Source: Anaerolineae bacterium (GTDB lineage Bacteria; Chloroflexota; Anaerolineae; 4572-78; J111). From it: 10,601 nt of DNA. The stretch lies in NCBI GenBank assembly GCA_020433785.1, contig JAGRCC010000401.1, positions 1 through 10,601 on the forward strand, read 5' to 3'. The first letter of the stretch is position 1. Each line of letters starts with the position of its first letter. Made by a program: the position numbers and the translations under genes. Shown here in pieces: positions 1-5,639 of this stretch. Under the pieces are notes generated by a model. The model saw only the letters and a program-made list of their open reading frames with translations. It was not told where the DNA came from and searched no databases.

Positions 1-87
1 TTACAGGAAATGGTATTAGCTCTCCTTAAACAGGTAGGATTTAAAGATAAAAACGAAGCTGATAACAACAACCATAGTAAGCCTTAG
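1..87 (+). CDS. 3' end of an unidentified gene (5' partial)
   Basis: Frame 1 is open from the first base of the window to a TAG at 85-87, giving 28 C-terminal residues that begin LQEMVLALLKQVGFKDK and end in a hydrophilic Asn/His/Lys-rich tail. The other two plus-strand frames hit stops within about 35 bases, so this is the only plus-strand frame that could be coding here. The residues look like an amphipathic helix followed by a polar tail, as at many protein C-termini. I do not recognise the family and assign no function. The fragment is too short to exclude a chance open stretch. The sequence to the left would decide. Confidence 0.4.
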   Translation, partial: LQEMVLALLKQVGFKDKNEADNNNHSKP

Positions 88-161
88 CATTACCGAATGT
101 CTTTGTAGGTTTTATAAACAACAGAAACTCTCCTCTCACCTCTTTCAATTTGCGTAATGGA

Positions 162-167
162 AAGGAA
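162..167 (+). promoter_or_regulatory. Ribosome binding site fixing the acetyltransferase start at 175
   Basis: The sequence AAGGAA lies 7 nt before the ATG at 175. An in-frame ATG at 157 would add six residues, but this purine tract would then be inside the gene and no Shine-Dalgarno-like sequence stands before 157. The 175 start is therefore preferred. Confidence 0.55.
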
Positions 168-174
168 ACTCTAC

Positions 175-705
175 ATGCCCAACCCCAACATCACCATCCA
201 CCCCGCCACTGCTGCTGACGCCGCCATGCTGGCCGAATTCGGCACTATGGCATTTGCTGCGGCCTTTGTCGCCGATAACAACCCGGAAGATATGGCGGCT
301 TACCTGGCCGAAGCCTTTAGCCCGGCCAAACAGCAGTCAGAACTGGCCGACCCGGCCTCACGCTTTTTGATTGCGGAAGCCGGGGGAGTAATGGCCGGCT
401 ATGCTCAAATAAAGGCCCGATCGGTGGAAGAGGGCGTGACGGGCCGCAATCCCATCGAGCTGGTGCGCATCTACACCGACCCGGAGCGGATCGGGCAGGG
501 GATCGGCGCGGCGTTGATGAGCGCCTGTCTTGAAGCGGCCCGGCAAGGCGGCCACGATGTAATTTGGTTGGGGGTGTGGGAAAAGAATCACCGAGCGCAG
601 GCTTTTTACCGGCGCTGGGGTTTTGTGAAGGTGGGCACCCACATCTTTCAACTCGGTGCGGATGCCCAAACTGATTGGATCCTTCAGCGGCAGGTCAATG
701 AATAA
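175..705 (+). CDS. paiA: PaiA-like GNAT family polyamine N-acetyltransferase
   Basis: This 176-residue protein is a single GNAT domain that transfers acetyl from acetyl-CoA to an amine. It resembles Bacillus PaiA, a spermidine/spermine N-acetyltransferase, along its length: an N-terminal helix with MAAYLAEAF (about 40-48), ELVRIYTDPE (95-104) before the CoA loop, WLGVWEKN (131-138), AFYRRWGF (143-150), and the family ending GTHIF...QTDWIL (154-170). One oddity is the CoA pyrophosphate loop, which reads IGQGIG (107-112). The usual first residue Gln/Arg of the Q/R-x-x-G-x-G/A motif is replaced by Ile, although an Arg sits one place earlier. The ATG at 157 is an alternative start, but 175 has the better ribosome binding site. 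The gene stands alone and converges with msrQ 20 nt downstream. The GNAT fold is certain. Polyamine specificity is inferred from similarity recalled from memory. Confidence 0.85.
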   Translation: MPNPNITIHPATAADAAMLAEFGTMAFAAAFVADNNPEDMAAYLAEAFSPAKQQSELADPASRFLIAEAGGVMAGYAQIKARSVEEGVTGRNPIELVRIYTDPERIGQGIGAALMSACLEAARQGGHDVIWLGVWEKNHRAQAFYRRWGFVKVGTHIFQLGADAQTDWILQRQVNE

Positions 706-725
706 GACCTAAAACGGCTTGTCTA

Positions 726-1397
726 TTAAGAGCTGCTGGCGGCGGCTTGCCGGCCTCGCGTCAGATTCTGGCGGGTGTTGACCACCCATTTGCGAACCGC
801 GGGGATACGTAAAACCAGCATAATCGTCAAGAGCGCACCGTAGATCAACGGTTCACGGATATCCGACTTGACTAGCCAGACGAAGTGAATGACGGCCAAA
901 ATACCGGCAGCGTAAACAAATCTGTGAAGTCGCTTCCAGTTTTTACGCAGCGTGCGCATCGACCATTGGTTGGAGGTGATCGCCAAGGCCAGCAAAATTA
1001 CAAAAGCGGCAAAGCCAACCAGTGCGTAACGCTTCTCAAACGTCGCCTCATAAACCGCCCATAAATTGAGACTGTTAGAAACCAAGCCGTTGTCCACGAT
1101 AAAAATCAAAAAGTGAAAGGCGGCATACATAAACGCATAATTGCCCAGCGGTTTGCGCAGGGGAAGCACTTGCTTAAAGCCAAACAGCGTGTTAATCGGC
1201 GTACAGGCCAGCGATAGCATTAGCAAGATGATCGCCGCCTTGCCAGTGCGGAAGGTGGCTTCCTGAAACGGGTTAATCAACAGGGCGGTTTGGCCTTGCC
1301 AAAAGTCCCAGGCCAGCCAGACCAGGGGAAACAAGGCTCCCAGGTGCGTGATAATTTGAAGTGGGGTCCAACTGTTTTTTGCATTGCGTTTAGCCAT
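726..1397 (-). CDS. msrQ: MsrQ, heme-binding membrane subunit of the MsrPQ methionine sulfoxide reductase
   Basis: This 223-residue integral membrane protein of the ferric reductase-like (YedZ) family passes electrons from the quinone pool through heme b to MsrP. It has about six hydrophobic helices. Family hallmarks are NPFQEATFRTGKAA (42-55), TPINTLFG (66-73), RKPLGNYAFMYAAFHF (81-96), LAITSNQWSMRTL (138-150) and WKRLHRFVYAAGILAVIHF (154-172). His95, His158 and His171 sit where the heme-ligand histidines of the E. coli protein lie. The length fits the family. The ATG shares one base with the msrP stop (TAATG), and GGGAG lies 8 nt before it inside the end of msrP, so the two are translationally coupled. 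A basic, Ser/Ala-rich tail (about 209-223) follows the last helix. No separate flavin reductase gene is present. Confidence 0.95.
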   Translation of the reverse strand: MAKRNAKNSWTPLQIITHLGALFPLVWLAWDFWQGQTALLINPFQEATFRTGKAAIILLMLSLACTPINTLFGFKQVLPLRKPLGNYAFMYAAFHFLIFIVDNGLVSNSLNLWAVYEATFEKRYALVGFAAFVILLALAITSNQWSMRTLRKNWKRLHRFVYAAGILAVIHFVWLVKSDIREPLIYGALLTIMLVLRIPAVRKWVVNTRQNLTRGRQAAASSS

Positions 1398-2359
1398 TAG
1401 AAATTCTCCCTCAAATCCATACCTTCATATAGGTACGCCACCTCGTCACCATAGCCGTTGAAGGGCAGGGTATCGCGCCGGCCAAACTCGCCAATGCGGC
1501 GTTCGGTGGCCTGTGACCAGCGGGGGTGGGGTACCTCAGGGTTGACATTAGCGTAAAAGCCGTACTCGTTGGGTGCGGCAGCCATCCACAGTGAGACCGG
1601 CATCGTGTCTACCAACTCAATTTTTACAATCGATTTAATACTTTTGAAGCCATATTTCCAAGGTACAACCAGCCGGAACGGTGCGCCATTTTGAGGCAGC
1701 AAATCCTTGCCGTACAGCCCTGTAGCCATCGTAGCCAGCGGATTCATAGCTTCATCCAGGCGTAAACCTTCGACGTAAGGCCAGTTGTACCAGCCGCTGT
1801 TCTGGCCGGGTAATTGATCGGGATCGTAAATCGTTTCAAACCGAACGTACTTGGCCTGGGCGGTTGGCTCGACTTCTTTGAGAACCTCGGACAGCGAGAA
1901 GCCCAGCCAAGGAATGACCATCGACCAGCCCTCAACGCAGCGCAAGCGGTAAATACGCTCCTCCTGACTGAATTTCGTGCGCAGATCATCGATGTCGTAC
2001 GTCTTAGGATTGTTGACCAGCCCGCCAACCTCAACCTGCCACGGCGAAGATTTGAAACCTTGGGCTAAACCGGCGACGCCCTCTTTGCTAGTGGTAAACT
2101 CATAGAAGTTGTTATAACTGGTCACAGCCCCAAAGGGGGTTAATTCATCGCCGAGTTCATCGGTGGTAGTGCTAACCTTTAAATCGTCAGGCTCAGTGGC
2201 TTGGGCGTTGGCGCCGGATGCTGTCGAGCCGAATTGGTTACCGCATGCTGAGAGCACGGCCGCACTGGCGGCCAGCGCGCCAATGCCGACCATGAACTTG
2301 CGCCGCGAAAGGTAGATGTGTTCAGGGGTAATCTCTGATGAGTTGATTTTTGTCGCCAT
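1397..2359 (-). CDS. msrP: MsrP, molybdopterin-dependent protein-methionine-sulfoxide reductase catalytic subunit (Tat-exported)
   Basis: MsrP (YedY) reduces methionine sulfoxide in proteins outside the cytoplasmic membrane, using a molybdopterin cofactor. This protein has 320 residues, close to the usual length. The N-terminus holds a twin-arginine signal, [19 protein letters not shown] (18-36), followed by LSAC (36-39), which looks like a lipobox and suggests lipid anchoring at Cys39. The sulfite-oxidase-like fold has Cys141 in [11 protein letters not shown] (137-147) as the expected molybdenum ligand. Other hallmarks are [12 protein letters not shown] (149-160), [29 protein letters not shown] (214-242), [18 protein letters not shown] (273-290) and [10 protein letters not shown] (294-303). 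The ATG start has GGAG 5 nt upstream. It is the first gene of the msrPQ operon, with a 1-nt overlap. I see no strong promoter upstream, only a TATAAG -10-like box on the minus strand (2415-2410) with a poor -35. Confidence 0.95.
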   Translation of the reverse strand: MATKINSSEITPEHIYLSRRKFMVGIGALAASAAVLSACGNQFGSTASGANAQATEPDDLKVSTTTDELGDELTPFGAVTSYNNFYEFTTSKEGVAGLAQGFKSSPWQVEVGGLVNNPKTYDIDDLRTKFSQEERIYRLRCVEGWSMVIPWLGFSLSEVLKEVEPTAQAKYVRFETIYDPDQLPGQNSGWYNWPYVEGLRLDEAMNPLATMATGLYGKDLLPQNGAPFRLVVPWKYGFKSIKSIVKIELVDTMPVSLWMAAAPNEYGFYANVNPEVPHPRWSQATERRIGEFGRRDTLPFNGYGDEVAYLYEGMDLRENF

Positions 2360-2386
2360 ATTATCTCCAAATCGAGTGAGCGTTCA

Positions 2387-2409
2387 TAAGTCGAGTACTT
2401 CGTGACTTA
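2387..2409. repeat. Small inverted repeat in the msrP leader
   Basis: TAAGTC (2387-2392) and GACTTA (2404-2409) are perfect 6-bp arms around an 11-nt centre that holds the palindrome AGTACT. The site begins 28 nt upstream of the msrP start codon and abuts a TATAAG -10-like box (2415-2410, minus strand). It could be an operator or a leader hairpin. The arms are short and chance is not excluded. Confidence 0.3.
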
Positions 2410-2476
2410 CTTATAGGCTTACTCTACGACAAGAATCTTATGAATTTATTAAATCCTTGTAAATTGGCTAATCAAC

Positions 2477-2505
2477 TTGGCAAGATAGTCTAAAATAATT
2501 ATGAT
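2477..2505 (+). promoter_or_regulatory. Sigma70-like promoter for the LysM gene
   Basis: TTGGCA (2477-2482) matches TTGACA at five of six places and TATGAT (2500-2505) matches TATAAT at five of six, with the optimal 17-nt spacer. Transcription would start near 2512, giving a leader of about 110 nt before the TTG start at 2623. The nearby TAAAAT (2491-2496) lacks a suitably spaced -35. From here the LysM gene and possibly the AraC gene would be transcribed. Confidence 0.55.
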
Positions 2506-2516
2506 AACCAGGTTAT
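2504..2516. promoter_or_regulatory. 13-bp perfect palindrome over the promoter -10/+1 region (candidate operator)
   Basis: ATAACC-A-GGTTAT is a perfect 6-1-6 palindrome. It overlaps the end of the TATGAT -10 box and covers the predicted start point near 2512, the classic place for a repressor to block RNA polymerase. The binding protein is unknown. The neighbouring AraC-family regulator is not an obvious candidate, since such proteins usually bind direct repeats. Confidence 0.45.
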
Positions 2517-2549
2517 TGGTAGCGGAACTAGACCTGTAAAGTAAGCGGA

Positions 2550-2575
2550 CAGCTATCAGCGCTCAGCCGTCAGCT
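2550..2575. repeat. Degenerate CAGC/TCAGC intergenic repeat
   Basis: The stretch reads as short imperfect units ending in CAGC: CAGC, TATCAGC, GCTCAGC, CGTCAGC. It lies in the leader of the LysM gene. Short reiterated tracts of this style occur between genes in some Chloroflexota and cyanobacteria. No function can be read from it. Confidence 0.4.
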
Positions 2576-2611
2576 TTACAAAAAAGATAACAAAACAGGG
2601 TTTAAAGTCGT

Positions 2612-2615
2612 GGAG
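2612..2615 (+). promoter_or_regulatory. Ribosome binding site supporting a TTG start at 2623
   Basis: GGAG at 2612-2615 is 7 nt before the TTG at 2623. The first in-frame ATG is inside the predicted membrane helix, so the TTG, which keeps a basic stretch (LLRR) ahead of the helix, is the better start. Confidence 0.6.
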
Positions 2616-2622
2616 TGACGTC

Positions 2623-3492
2623 TTGATCAATTTGCTCAGACGATTTTTTCAAAATTTCGGGACACTGGCGGTGACAACGTTGATGTTGGTCTTGACTTTC
2701 GTCGGGATCGGCTTTGTGGCGCTGTCGGTGGTGACCGGCAGCAATTTTGGATCAGTCGGTGACAGTAATATCGTCCTGCCAACGCCCCCACCAACCGCAA
2801 CGGTGGCCCTCATTGGGACGCCAGATCCTTCTTCGAAAATTGACTTTAAAGATGCGGCTCTGGGTTTTTCCTTGGAATACCCGCGAGAGTGGCAGATCAA
2901 CGAGCGAGGCCTGTCGGTGGTGTTCGCGCCGACGGCGGGCGGGCTTGATCCAACACAACTAACAGACACGTCAATGTGGATCGGCATCCCGGCCGATAAC
3001 ACGGTCGAGCCGGCCAATTTGTTGGCCCACTTACAATACACACTGGCACCTAACAGCACCACGACCAATCGAGGGACTATCGGTATTGGCGATCGGGTCT
3101 GGCGCTCCACGGAATTTAGTTTCGAGAATGAAGCTATGGGCGGGCCGGTCACAGCTAGGATTGCGGCTACGGACAAGGATGAGGTTGGTTATTATGTCGT
3201 CTCTTTGGCCCCGTCGGCCAAGTGGGCAGCGGCTCAACCTTTCTTCGATGAAATTCTCGACAGTTTTGCCTTCACGGCTGAAGCCGTTCTGCGGCCAACC
3301 GACGCCACTCCGCCGCCTACGCCCACCGCCACGCCCACGCCGGTCGTCTATGTTGTCCAATCCGGCGATTCACTGGGCTACATCGCCTCTATTTACGGCG
3401 TGACGATCGAGGCGCTCAGTGTACGCAATGGTATCGATGATCCACGCCGATTACAAGTGGGCACCCGATTGATTATTCCATTGAAGCGATAA
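2623..3492 (+). CDS. Membrane-anchored PsbP-like/LysM-domain protein
   Basis: This 289-residue protein is built in blocks. A basic N-terminus with one membrane helix (about 12-38) is followed by a short Pro/Thr linker (53-60). A domain at about 74-217 opens with FKDAALGFSLEYPREW, like the PsbP-type lipoprotein domains common in exported bacterial proteins. A second Pro/Thr linker (PPTPTATPTP, 231-240) leads to a C-terminal LysM module (242-287; VVYVVQSGDSLGYIASIYGV, then LQVGTRLIIP). LysM binds N-acetylglucosamine-containing glycans, so the protein is probably tethered in the membrane with its C-terminus against the cell wall. The start is TTG with GGAG 7 nt upstream. The coding end lies in a three-copy 12-bp repeat. 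It is followed after 26 nt by the AraC gene and may share its transcript. The domain order is clear; the biological role is unknown. Confidence 0.75.
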   Translation: MINLLRRFFQNFGTLAVTTLMLVLTFVGIGFVALSVVTGSNFGSVGDSNIVLPTPPPTATVALIGTPDPSSKIDFKDAALGFSLEYPREWQINERGLSVVFAPTAGGLDPTQLTDTSMWIGIPADNTVEPANLLAHLQYTLAPNSTTTNRGTIGIGDRVWRSTEFSFENEAMGGPVTARIAATDKDEVGYYVVSLAPSAKWAAAQPFFDEILDSFAFTAEAVLRPTDATPPPTPTATPTPVVYVVQSGDSLGYIASIYGVTIEALSVRNGIDDPRRLQVGTRLIIPLKR

Positions 3493-3515
3493 TTGAAGCG
3501 ATAATTGAAGCGATA
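3480..3515 (+). repeat. 12-bp tandem repeat, three exact copies, across a stop codon
   Basis: The unit ATTGAAGCGATA occurs three times head to tail (3480-3491, 3492-3503, 3504-3515). It begins in the last codons of the LysM gene and repeats its Leu-Lys-Arg-stop ending, so the frame contains stops at 3490, 3502 and 3514. The last copy ends 3 nt before the AraC start and supplies the only weak ribosome-binding-like GAAG (3507-3510). Confidence 0.95.
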
Positions 3516-3518
3516 GTT

Positions 3519-4376
3519 ATGGCGACCCCCGTTCACCAAGAAAAAGTGAAATTTTGGCAGGCCCAAGATATCGGCGGGGTCGATCTGCTGCGGGCGACCT
3601 ACTTTACCCACACCTTCTCAAGACACGTCCATAACGGGTATGCCATCGGCATTATCGAGCGCGGCGCGGAGACATTTTACTATCGCGGTGCGACACACGT
3701 GGCCCCGGCCGGCAGCGTGGTGGTCATCAATCCTGACGAAGTTCACACTGGCCAGGCCGTTGTCACCGAAGAAGGGTGGAGCTACCGGATGCTGTACCCG
3801 GAGACAGAGTTGTTACAGCAAGCGGCACAATCCGCATTTGAAGGCTGGCAAGGCATCCCTAATTTTACCAATCCGGTCATTTGGGACGAGGCCTTGGTGC
3901 CGCTCATTCGCCGGTTGCACGTGACGCTGGAAACATCGGCCTCGGCTTTAGAGCGAGAAACCGCGTTTATTTTCACGTTGGCCCAACTCATTGCCCGGCA
4001 TGCCACCGGCCGAGTTGAACCTCGCTACCTCGACGGCTCGACCCGCAGCATCAATTGGGCTCGCGAATTTCTGGAAGCGCATTTCGATGAAAATATTTCG
4101 CTGGAACAGTTGGCCAGTATCGCTAATTTAAGCCCCTATCACTTTACCCGTACTTTCAGCCAGGTGGTCGGGTTACCGCCCCATGCCTATCTCAACCACA
4201 TTCGGGTTGAGCGGGCTAAATCCCTCTTAGCTGATGGGTTCCCCATTGCCCACATTGCCGCCGAAACCGGCTTTGTCGACCAAAGCCACTTTACCCGTCG
4301 TTTTAAGCGGATTGTCGGCGTTACGCCCGGCCAATATGCCGTGAACAGCAAGAATGTACAAGACGATTTAGCTTGA
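3519..4376 (+). CDS. AraC-family transcriptional regulator (cupin sensor domain), probable azlCD regulator
   Basis: This 285-residue DNA-binding regulator has an N-terminal cupin-type ligand domain (about 25-95, with HVHNGYAIGIIERG and APAGSVVVINPDEVHTG). The C-terminal AraC DNA-binding domain (about 178-278) carries two helix-turn-helix motifs: the first around ISLEQLASIANLSPYHFTRTF (193-213), the second around IAHIAAETGFVDQSHFTRRF (243-262), closing with VGVTPGQY. The length is normal for the family. The ATG has only a weak GAAG 8 nt upstream. It sits directly before azlC on the same strand, an arrangement common for AraC regulators of AzlCD exporters, so an amino acid or related effector is likely. 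Co-transcription with the LysM gene upstream is possible (26-nt gap). The family is certain; target and ligand are inferred from context. Confidence 0.9.
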   Translation: MATPVHQEKVKFWQAQDIGGVDLLRATYFTHTFSRHVHNGYAIGIIERGAETFYYRGATHVAPAGSVVVINPDEVHTGQAVVTEEGWSYRMLYPETELLQQAAQSAFEGWQGIPNFTNPVIWDEALVPLIRRLHVTLETSASALERETAFIFTLAQLIARHATGRVEPRYLDGSTRSINWAREFLEAHFDENISLEQLASIANLSPYHFTRTFSQVVGLPPHAYLNHIRVERAKSLLADGFPIAHIAAETGFVDQSHFTRRFKRIVGVTPGQYAVNSKNVQDDLA

Positions 4377-4397
4377 GTTGATAGAATAGATTAGGTA

Positions 4398-4480
4398 ACT
4401 GGAGATTAACAGCTTAACTCTCCAATCTCTAATCTCCTTATCTCCCAATCTCTAACCTCCAGTCTCCAGTCTTCAATCTC
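4398..4480. repeat. CT-rich degenerate repeat tract before azlC
   Basis: The plus strand here is made of variants of CCAATCTCTAATCTCC (4422-4437) and CCAATCTCTAACCTCC (4445-4460), which agree at 15 of 16 bases, followed by shorter CTCCAGT units. A complementary segment precedes them: GGAGATTA (4401-4408) pairs with TAATCTCC (4430-4437), and ACTGGAGA (4398-4405) pairs with TCTCCAGT (4463-4470). The tract fills most of the araC-azlC gap and could fold in two alternative ways in RNA. Confidence 0.7.
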
Positions 4481-4496
4481 TTGAAAGGACTTAACG

Positions 4497-5243
4497 ATGA
4501 CTCAAGCGAATATAGACACCTCTTCTTTAATTACCCCCTCGCCGTTTTCTGAATTTTTGGCCGGAGCTAGAGACTCATTTCCATTAATTGTCGGGGCAAT
4601 TCCGTTTGGGATTATCTTTGGGACGCTGGCCTTAAGCAGCGGGCTGTCATTTACCGGCGCGATGGCGATGTCTGCTCTGGTGTTTGCCGGTTCAGCCCAA
4701 TTCATAGCCCTGGGGTTGGTGGCTGCCGGCACAGCCTGGCCGATTATCGTGCTGACAACATTTGTGGTTAATTTACGTCACATTCTTTATTCTGCTACCC
4801 TGGCGCCCTATGTACGTCATCTCCCAAGGCGGTGGCAAGTGCCGTTGGCGTTTTGGCTAACCGATGAAACATTTCTGGTGGTGGTCAAGCGCTATACGCA
4901 GCAGCCGTTGTCGAGCCATCATCGGTGGTATTATCTTGGCTCGGCGTTGTTTATGTATACCAACTGGCAGTTGTGTACGTTCCTGGGATTGACCGTCGGC
5001 CAAATGCTGCCGAACGCCGCCGCGTGGGGCTTGGATTTTGCTATGCCGGTGACATTCCTCGGTATGGTCATTCCATACCTGAAAAATCGGCCAATGATAG
5101 CGGCGGTGGTCGTCGCCGGGGTGGTTGCCTTGGTAGCTCATCCGGTTCCCCACCAACTGGGGTTGATGATCGCTACCCTGGCCGGGATTGCGACGGGAAT
5201 GTTAGTGGAACAGTGGGGCAAAACGGAGGCTTTCTATGAATGA
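4497..5243 (+). CDS. azlC: AzlC, large subunit of a branched-chain amino acid exporter
   Basis: This 248-residue polytopic membrane protein belongs to the AzlC/YgaZ family. With AzlD it exports branched-chain amino acids (valine/methionine in the E. coli YgaZH pair). Family motifs are all present: [17 protein letters not shown] (29-45), [15 protein letters not shown] (59-73), [17 protein letters not shown] (90-106), [11 protein letters not shown] (119-129) and [13 protein letters not shown] (187-199). Several further hydrophobic segments lie between and after them. Length is typical. The ATG is well supported by AAAGGA 7 nt upstream. The last 8 bases overlap azlD. The preceding AraC gene and the CT-rich tract in front are the likely control elements. 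Exact substrate cannot be read from the sequence. Confidence 0.93.
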   Translation: MTQANIDTSSLITPSPFSEFLAGARDSFPLIVGAIPFGIIFGTLALSSGLSFTGAMAMSALVFAGSAQFIALGLVAAGTAWPIIVLTTFVVNLRHILYSATLAPYVRHLPRRWQVPLAFWLTDETFLVVVKRYTQQPLSSHHRWYYLGSALFMYTNWQLCTFLGLTVGQMLPNAAAWGLDFAMPVTFLGMVIPYLKNRPMIAAVVVAGVVALVAHPVPHQLGLMIATLAGIATGMLVEQWGKTEAFYE

Positions 5244-5556
5244 GCTGTATTTAATCACCGGGATGGCGGTCGTAACCTTTGTCATTCGCTACTCGATGTT
5301 TGCAGCGGCGGGGCGATTTGAATTTCCGACCCGGCTAAATGAGGCACTTCGCTACGTGCCGCCGGCTGTATTAACGGCGATTATCGTCCCGGCGGTGCTA
5401 ATGCCCAACGGCGAGTCGATTGACGTAAGTTGGACCAATGCTTACCTGGTCGGCGCTGTCGTGGCGGCGGGGGTAGGGTGGGTCAGTCAGAATCTGCTGC
5501 TGACGATTGTAGTCGGTATGGCCGTATTTTTGAGTTGGCAGTGGCTAGTGGGATAG
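5236..5556 (+). CDS. azlD: AzlD, small subunit of a branched-chain amino acid exporter
   Basis: This 106-residue protein is nearly all hydrophobic, with three to four membrane helices, and belongs to the AzlD/YgaH family. Diagnostic motifs are [11 protein letters not shown] (12-22) and [20 protein letters not shown] (36-55). It pairs with AzlC to form the exporter. Its ATG lies inside the end of azlC (8-nt overlap), and a full GGAGG (5225-5229) stands 6 nt before it, so translation is coupled and probably strong. The final codons carry one arm of a 9-bp inverted repeat whose partner is just before the next gene. No clear intrinsic terminator follows, so read-through into the peptidase gene is possible. 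Confidence 0.92.
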   Translation: MNELYLITGMAVVTFVIRYSMFAAAGRFEFPTRLNEALRYVPPAVLTAIIVPAVLMPNGESIDVSWTNAYLVGAVVAAGVGWVSQNLLLTIVVGMAVFLSWQWLVG

Positions 5557-5633
5557 AGTTGACGCCTTAAAAAATTTATGTAAACTCTCTCAAAGGTATC
5601 AAATTCAAGAATTTTGTCCCACTACCACTAGCC
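5543..5633. repeat. 9-bp inverted repeat linking the azlD end to the M23 gene start region
   Basis: GGCTAGTGG (5543-5551, last codons of azlD) is exactly complementary to CCACTAGCC (5625-5633), which ends 6 nt before the ATG at 5640. A second register is possible: TAGTGGG (5546-5552) with CCCACTA (5618-5624). A candidate promoter lies between the arms, so only transcripts coming from azlCD would contain both. Confidence 0.6.
5559..5586 (+). promoter_or_regulatory. Candidate promoter for the first M23 peptidase gene
   Basis: TTGACG (5559-5564) matches the -35 consensus at five of six places. TAAACT (5581-5586), after a 16-nt spacer, matches the -10 at four of six. Initiation near 5593 would give a leader of about 47 nt lacking the upstream arm of the inverted repeat. 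Confidence 0.4.
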
Positions 5634-5639
5634 TAAAAG

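Noticed and set aside
113..118. TATAAA as a -10 box for the acetyltransferase gene
   Set aside because: The only suitably spaced -35 (TTACCG, 90-95) matches the consensus at three of six positions, too weak to annotate.
358..669. 103-codon minus-strand open frame inside the acetyltransferase gene
   Set aside because: It is fully antisense to a protein with clear GNAT motifs, has no recognisable domain, and is a by-product of GC-rich codon use.
3480..3515. Short direct repeats considered as a CRISPR array
   Set aside because: The 12-bp units abut with no spacers and there are no cas genes.
3393..3611. Minus-strand frame with a repeated NYRF peptide
   Set aside because: The peptide repeat is simply the 12-bp DNA repeat at 3480-3515 read backwards; the frame overlaps the ends of two good genes.
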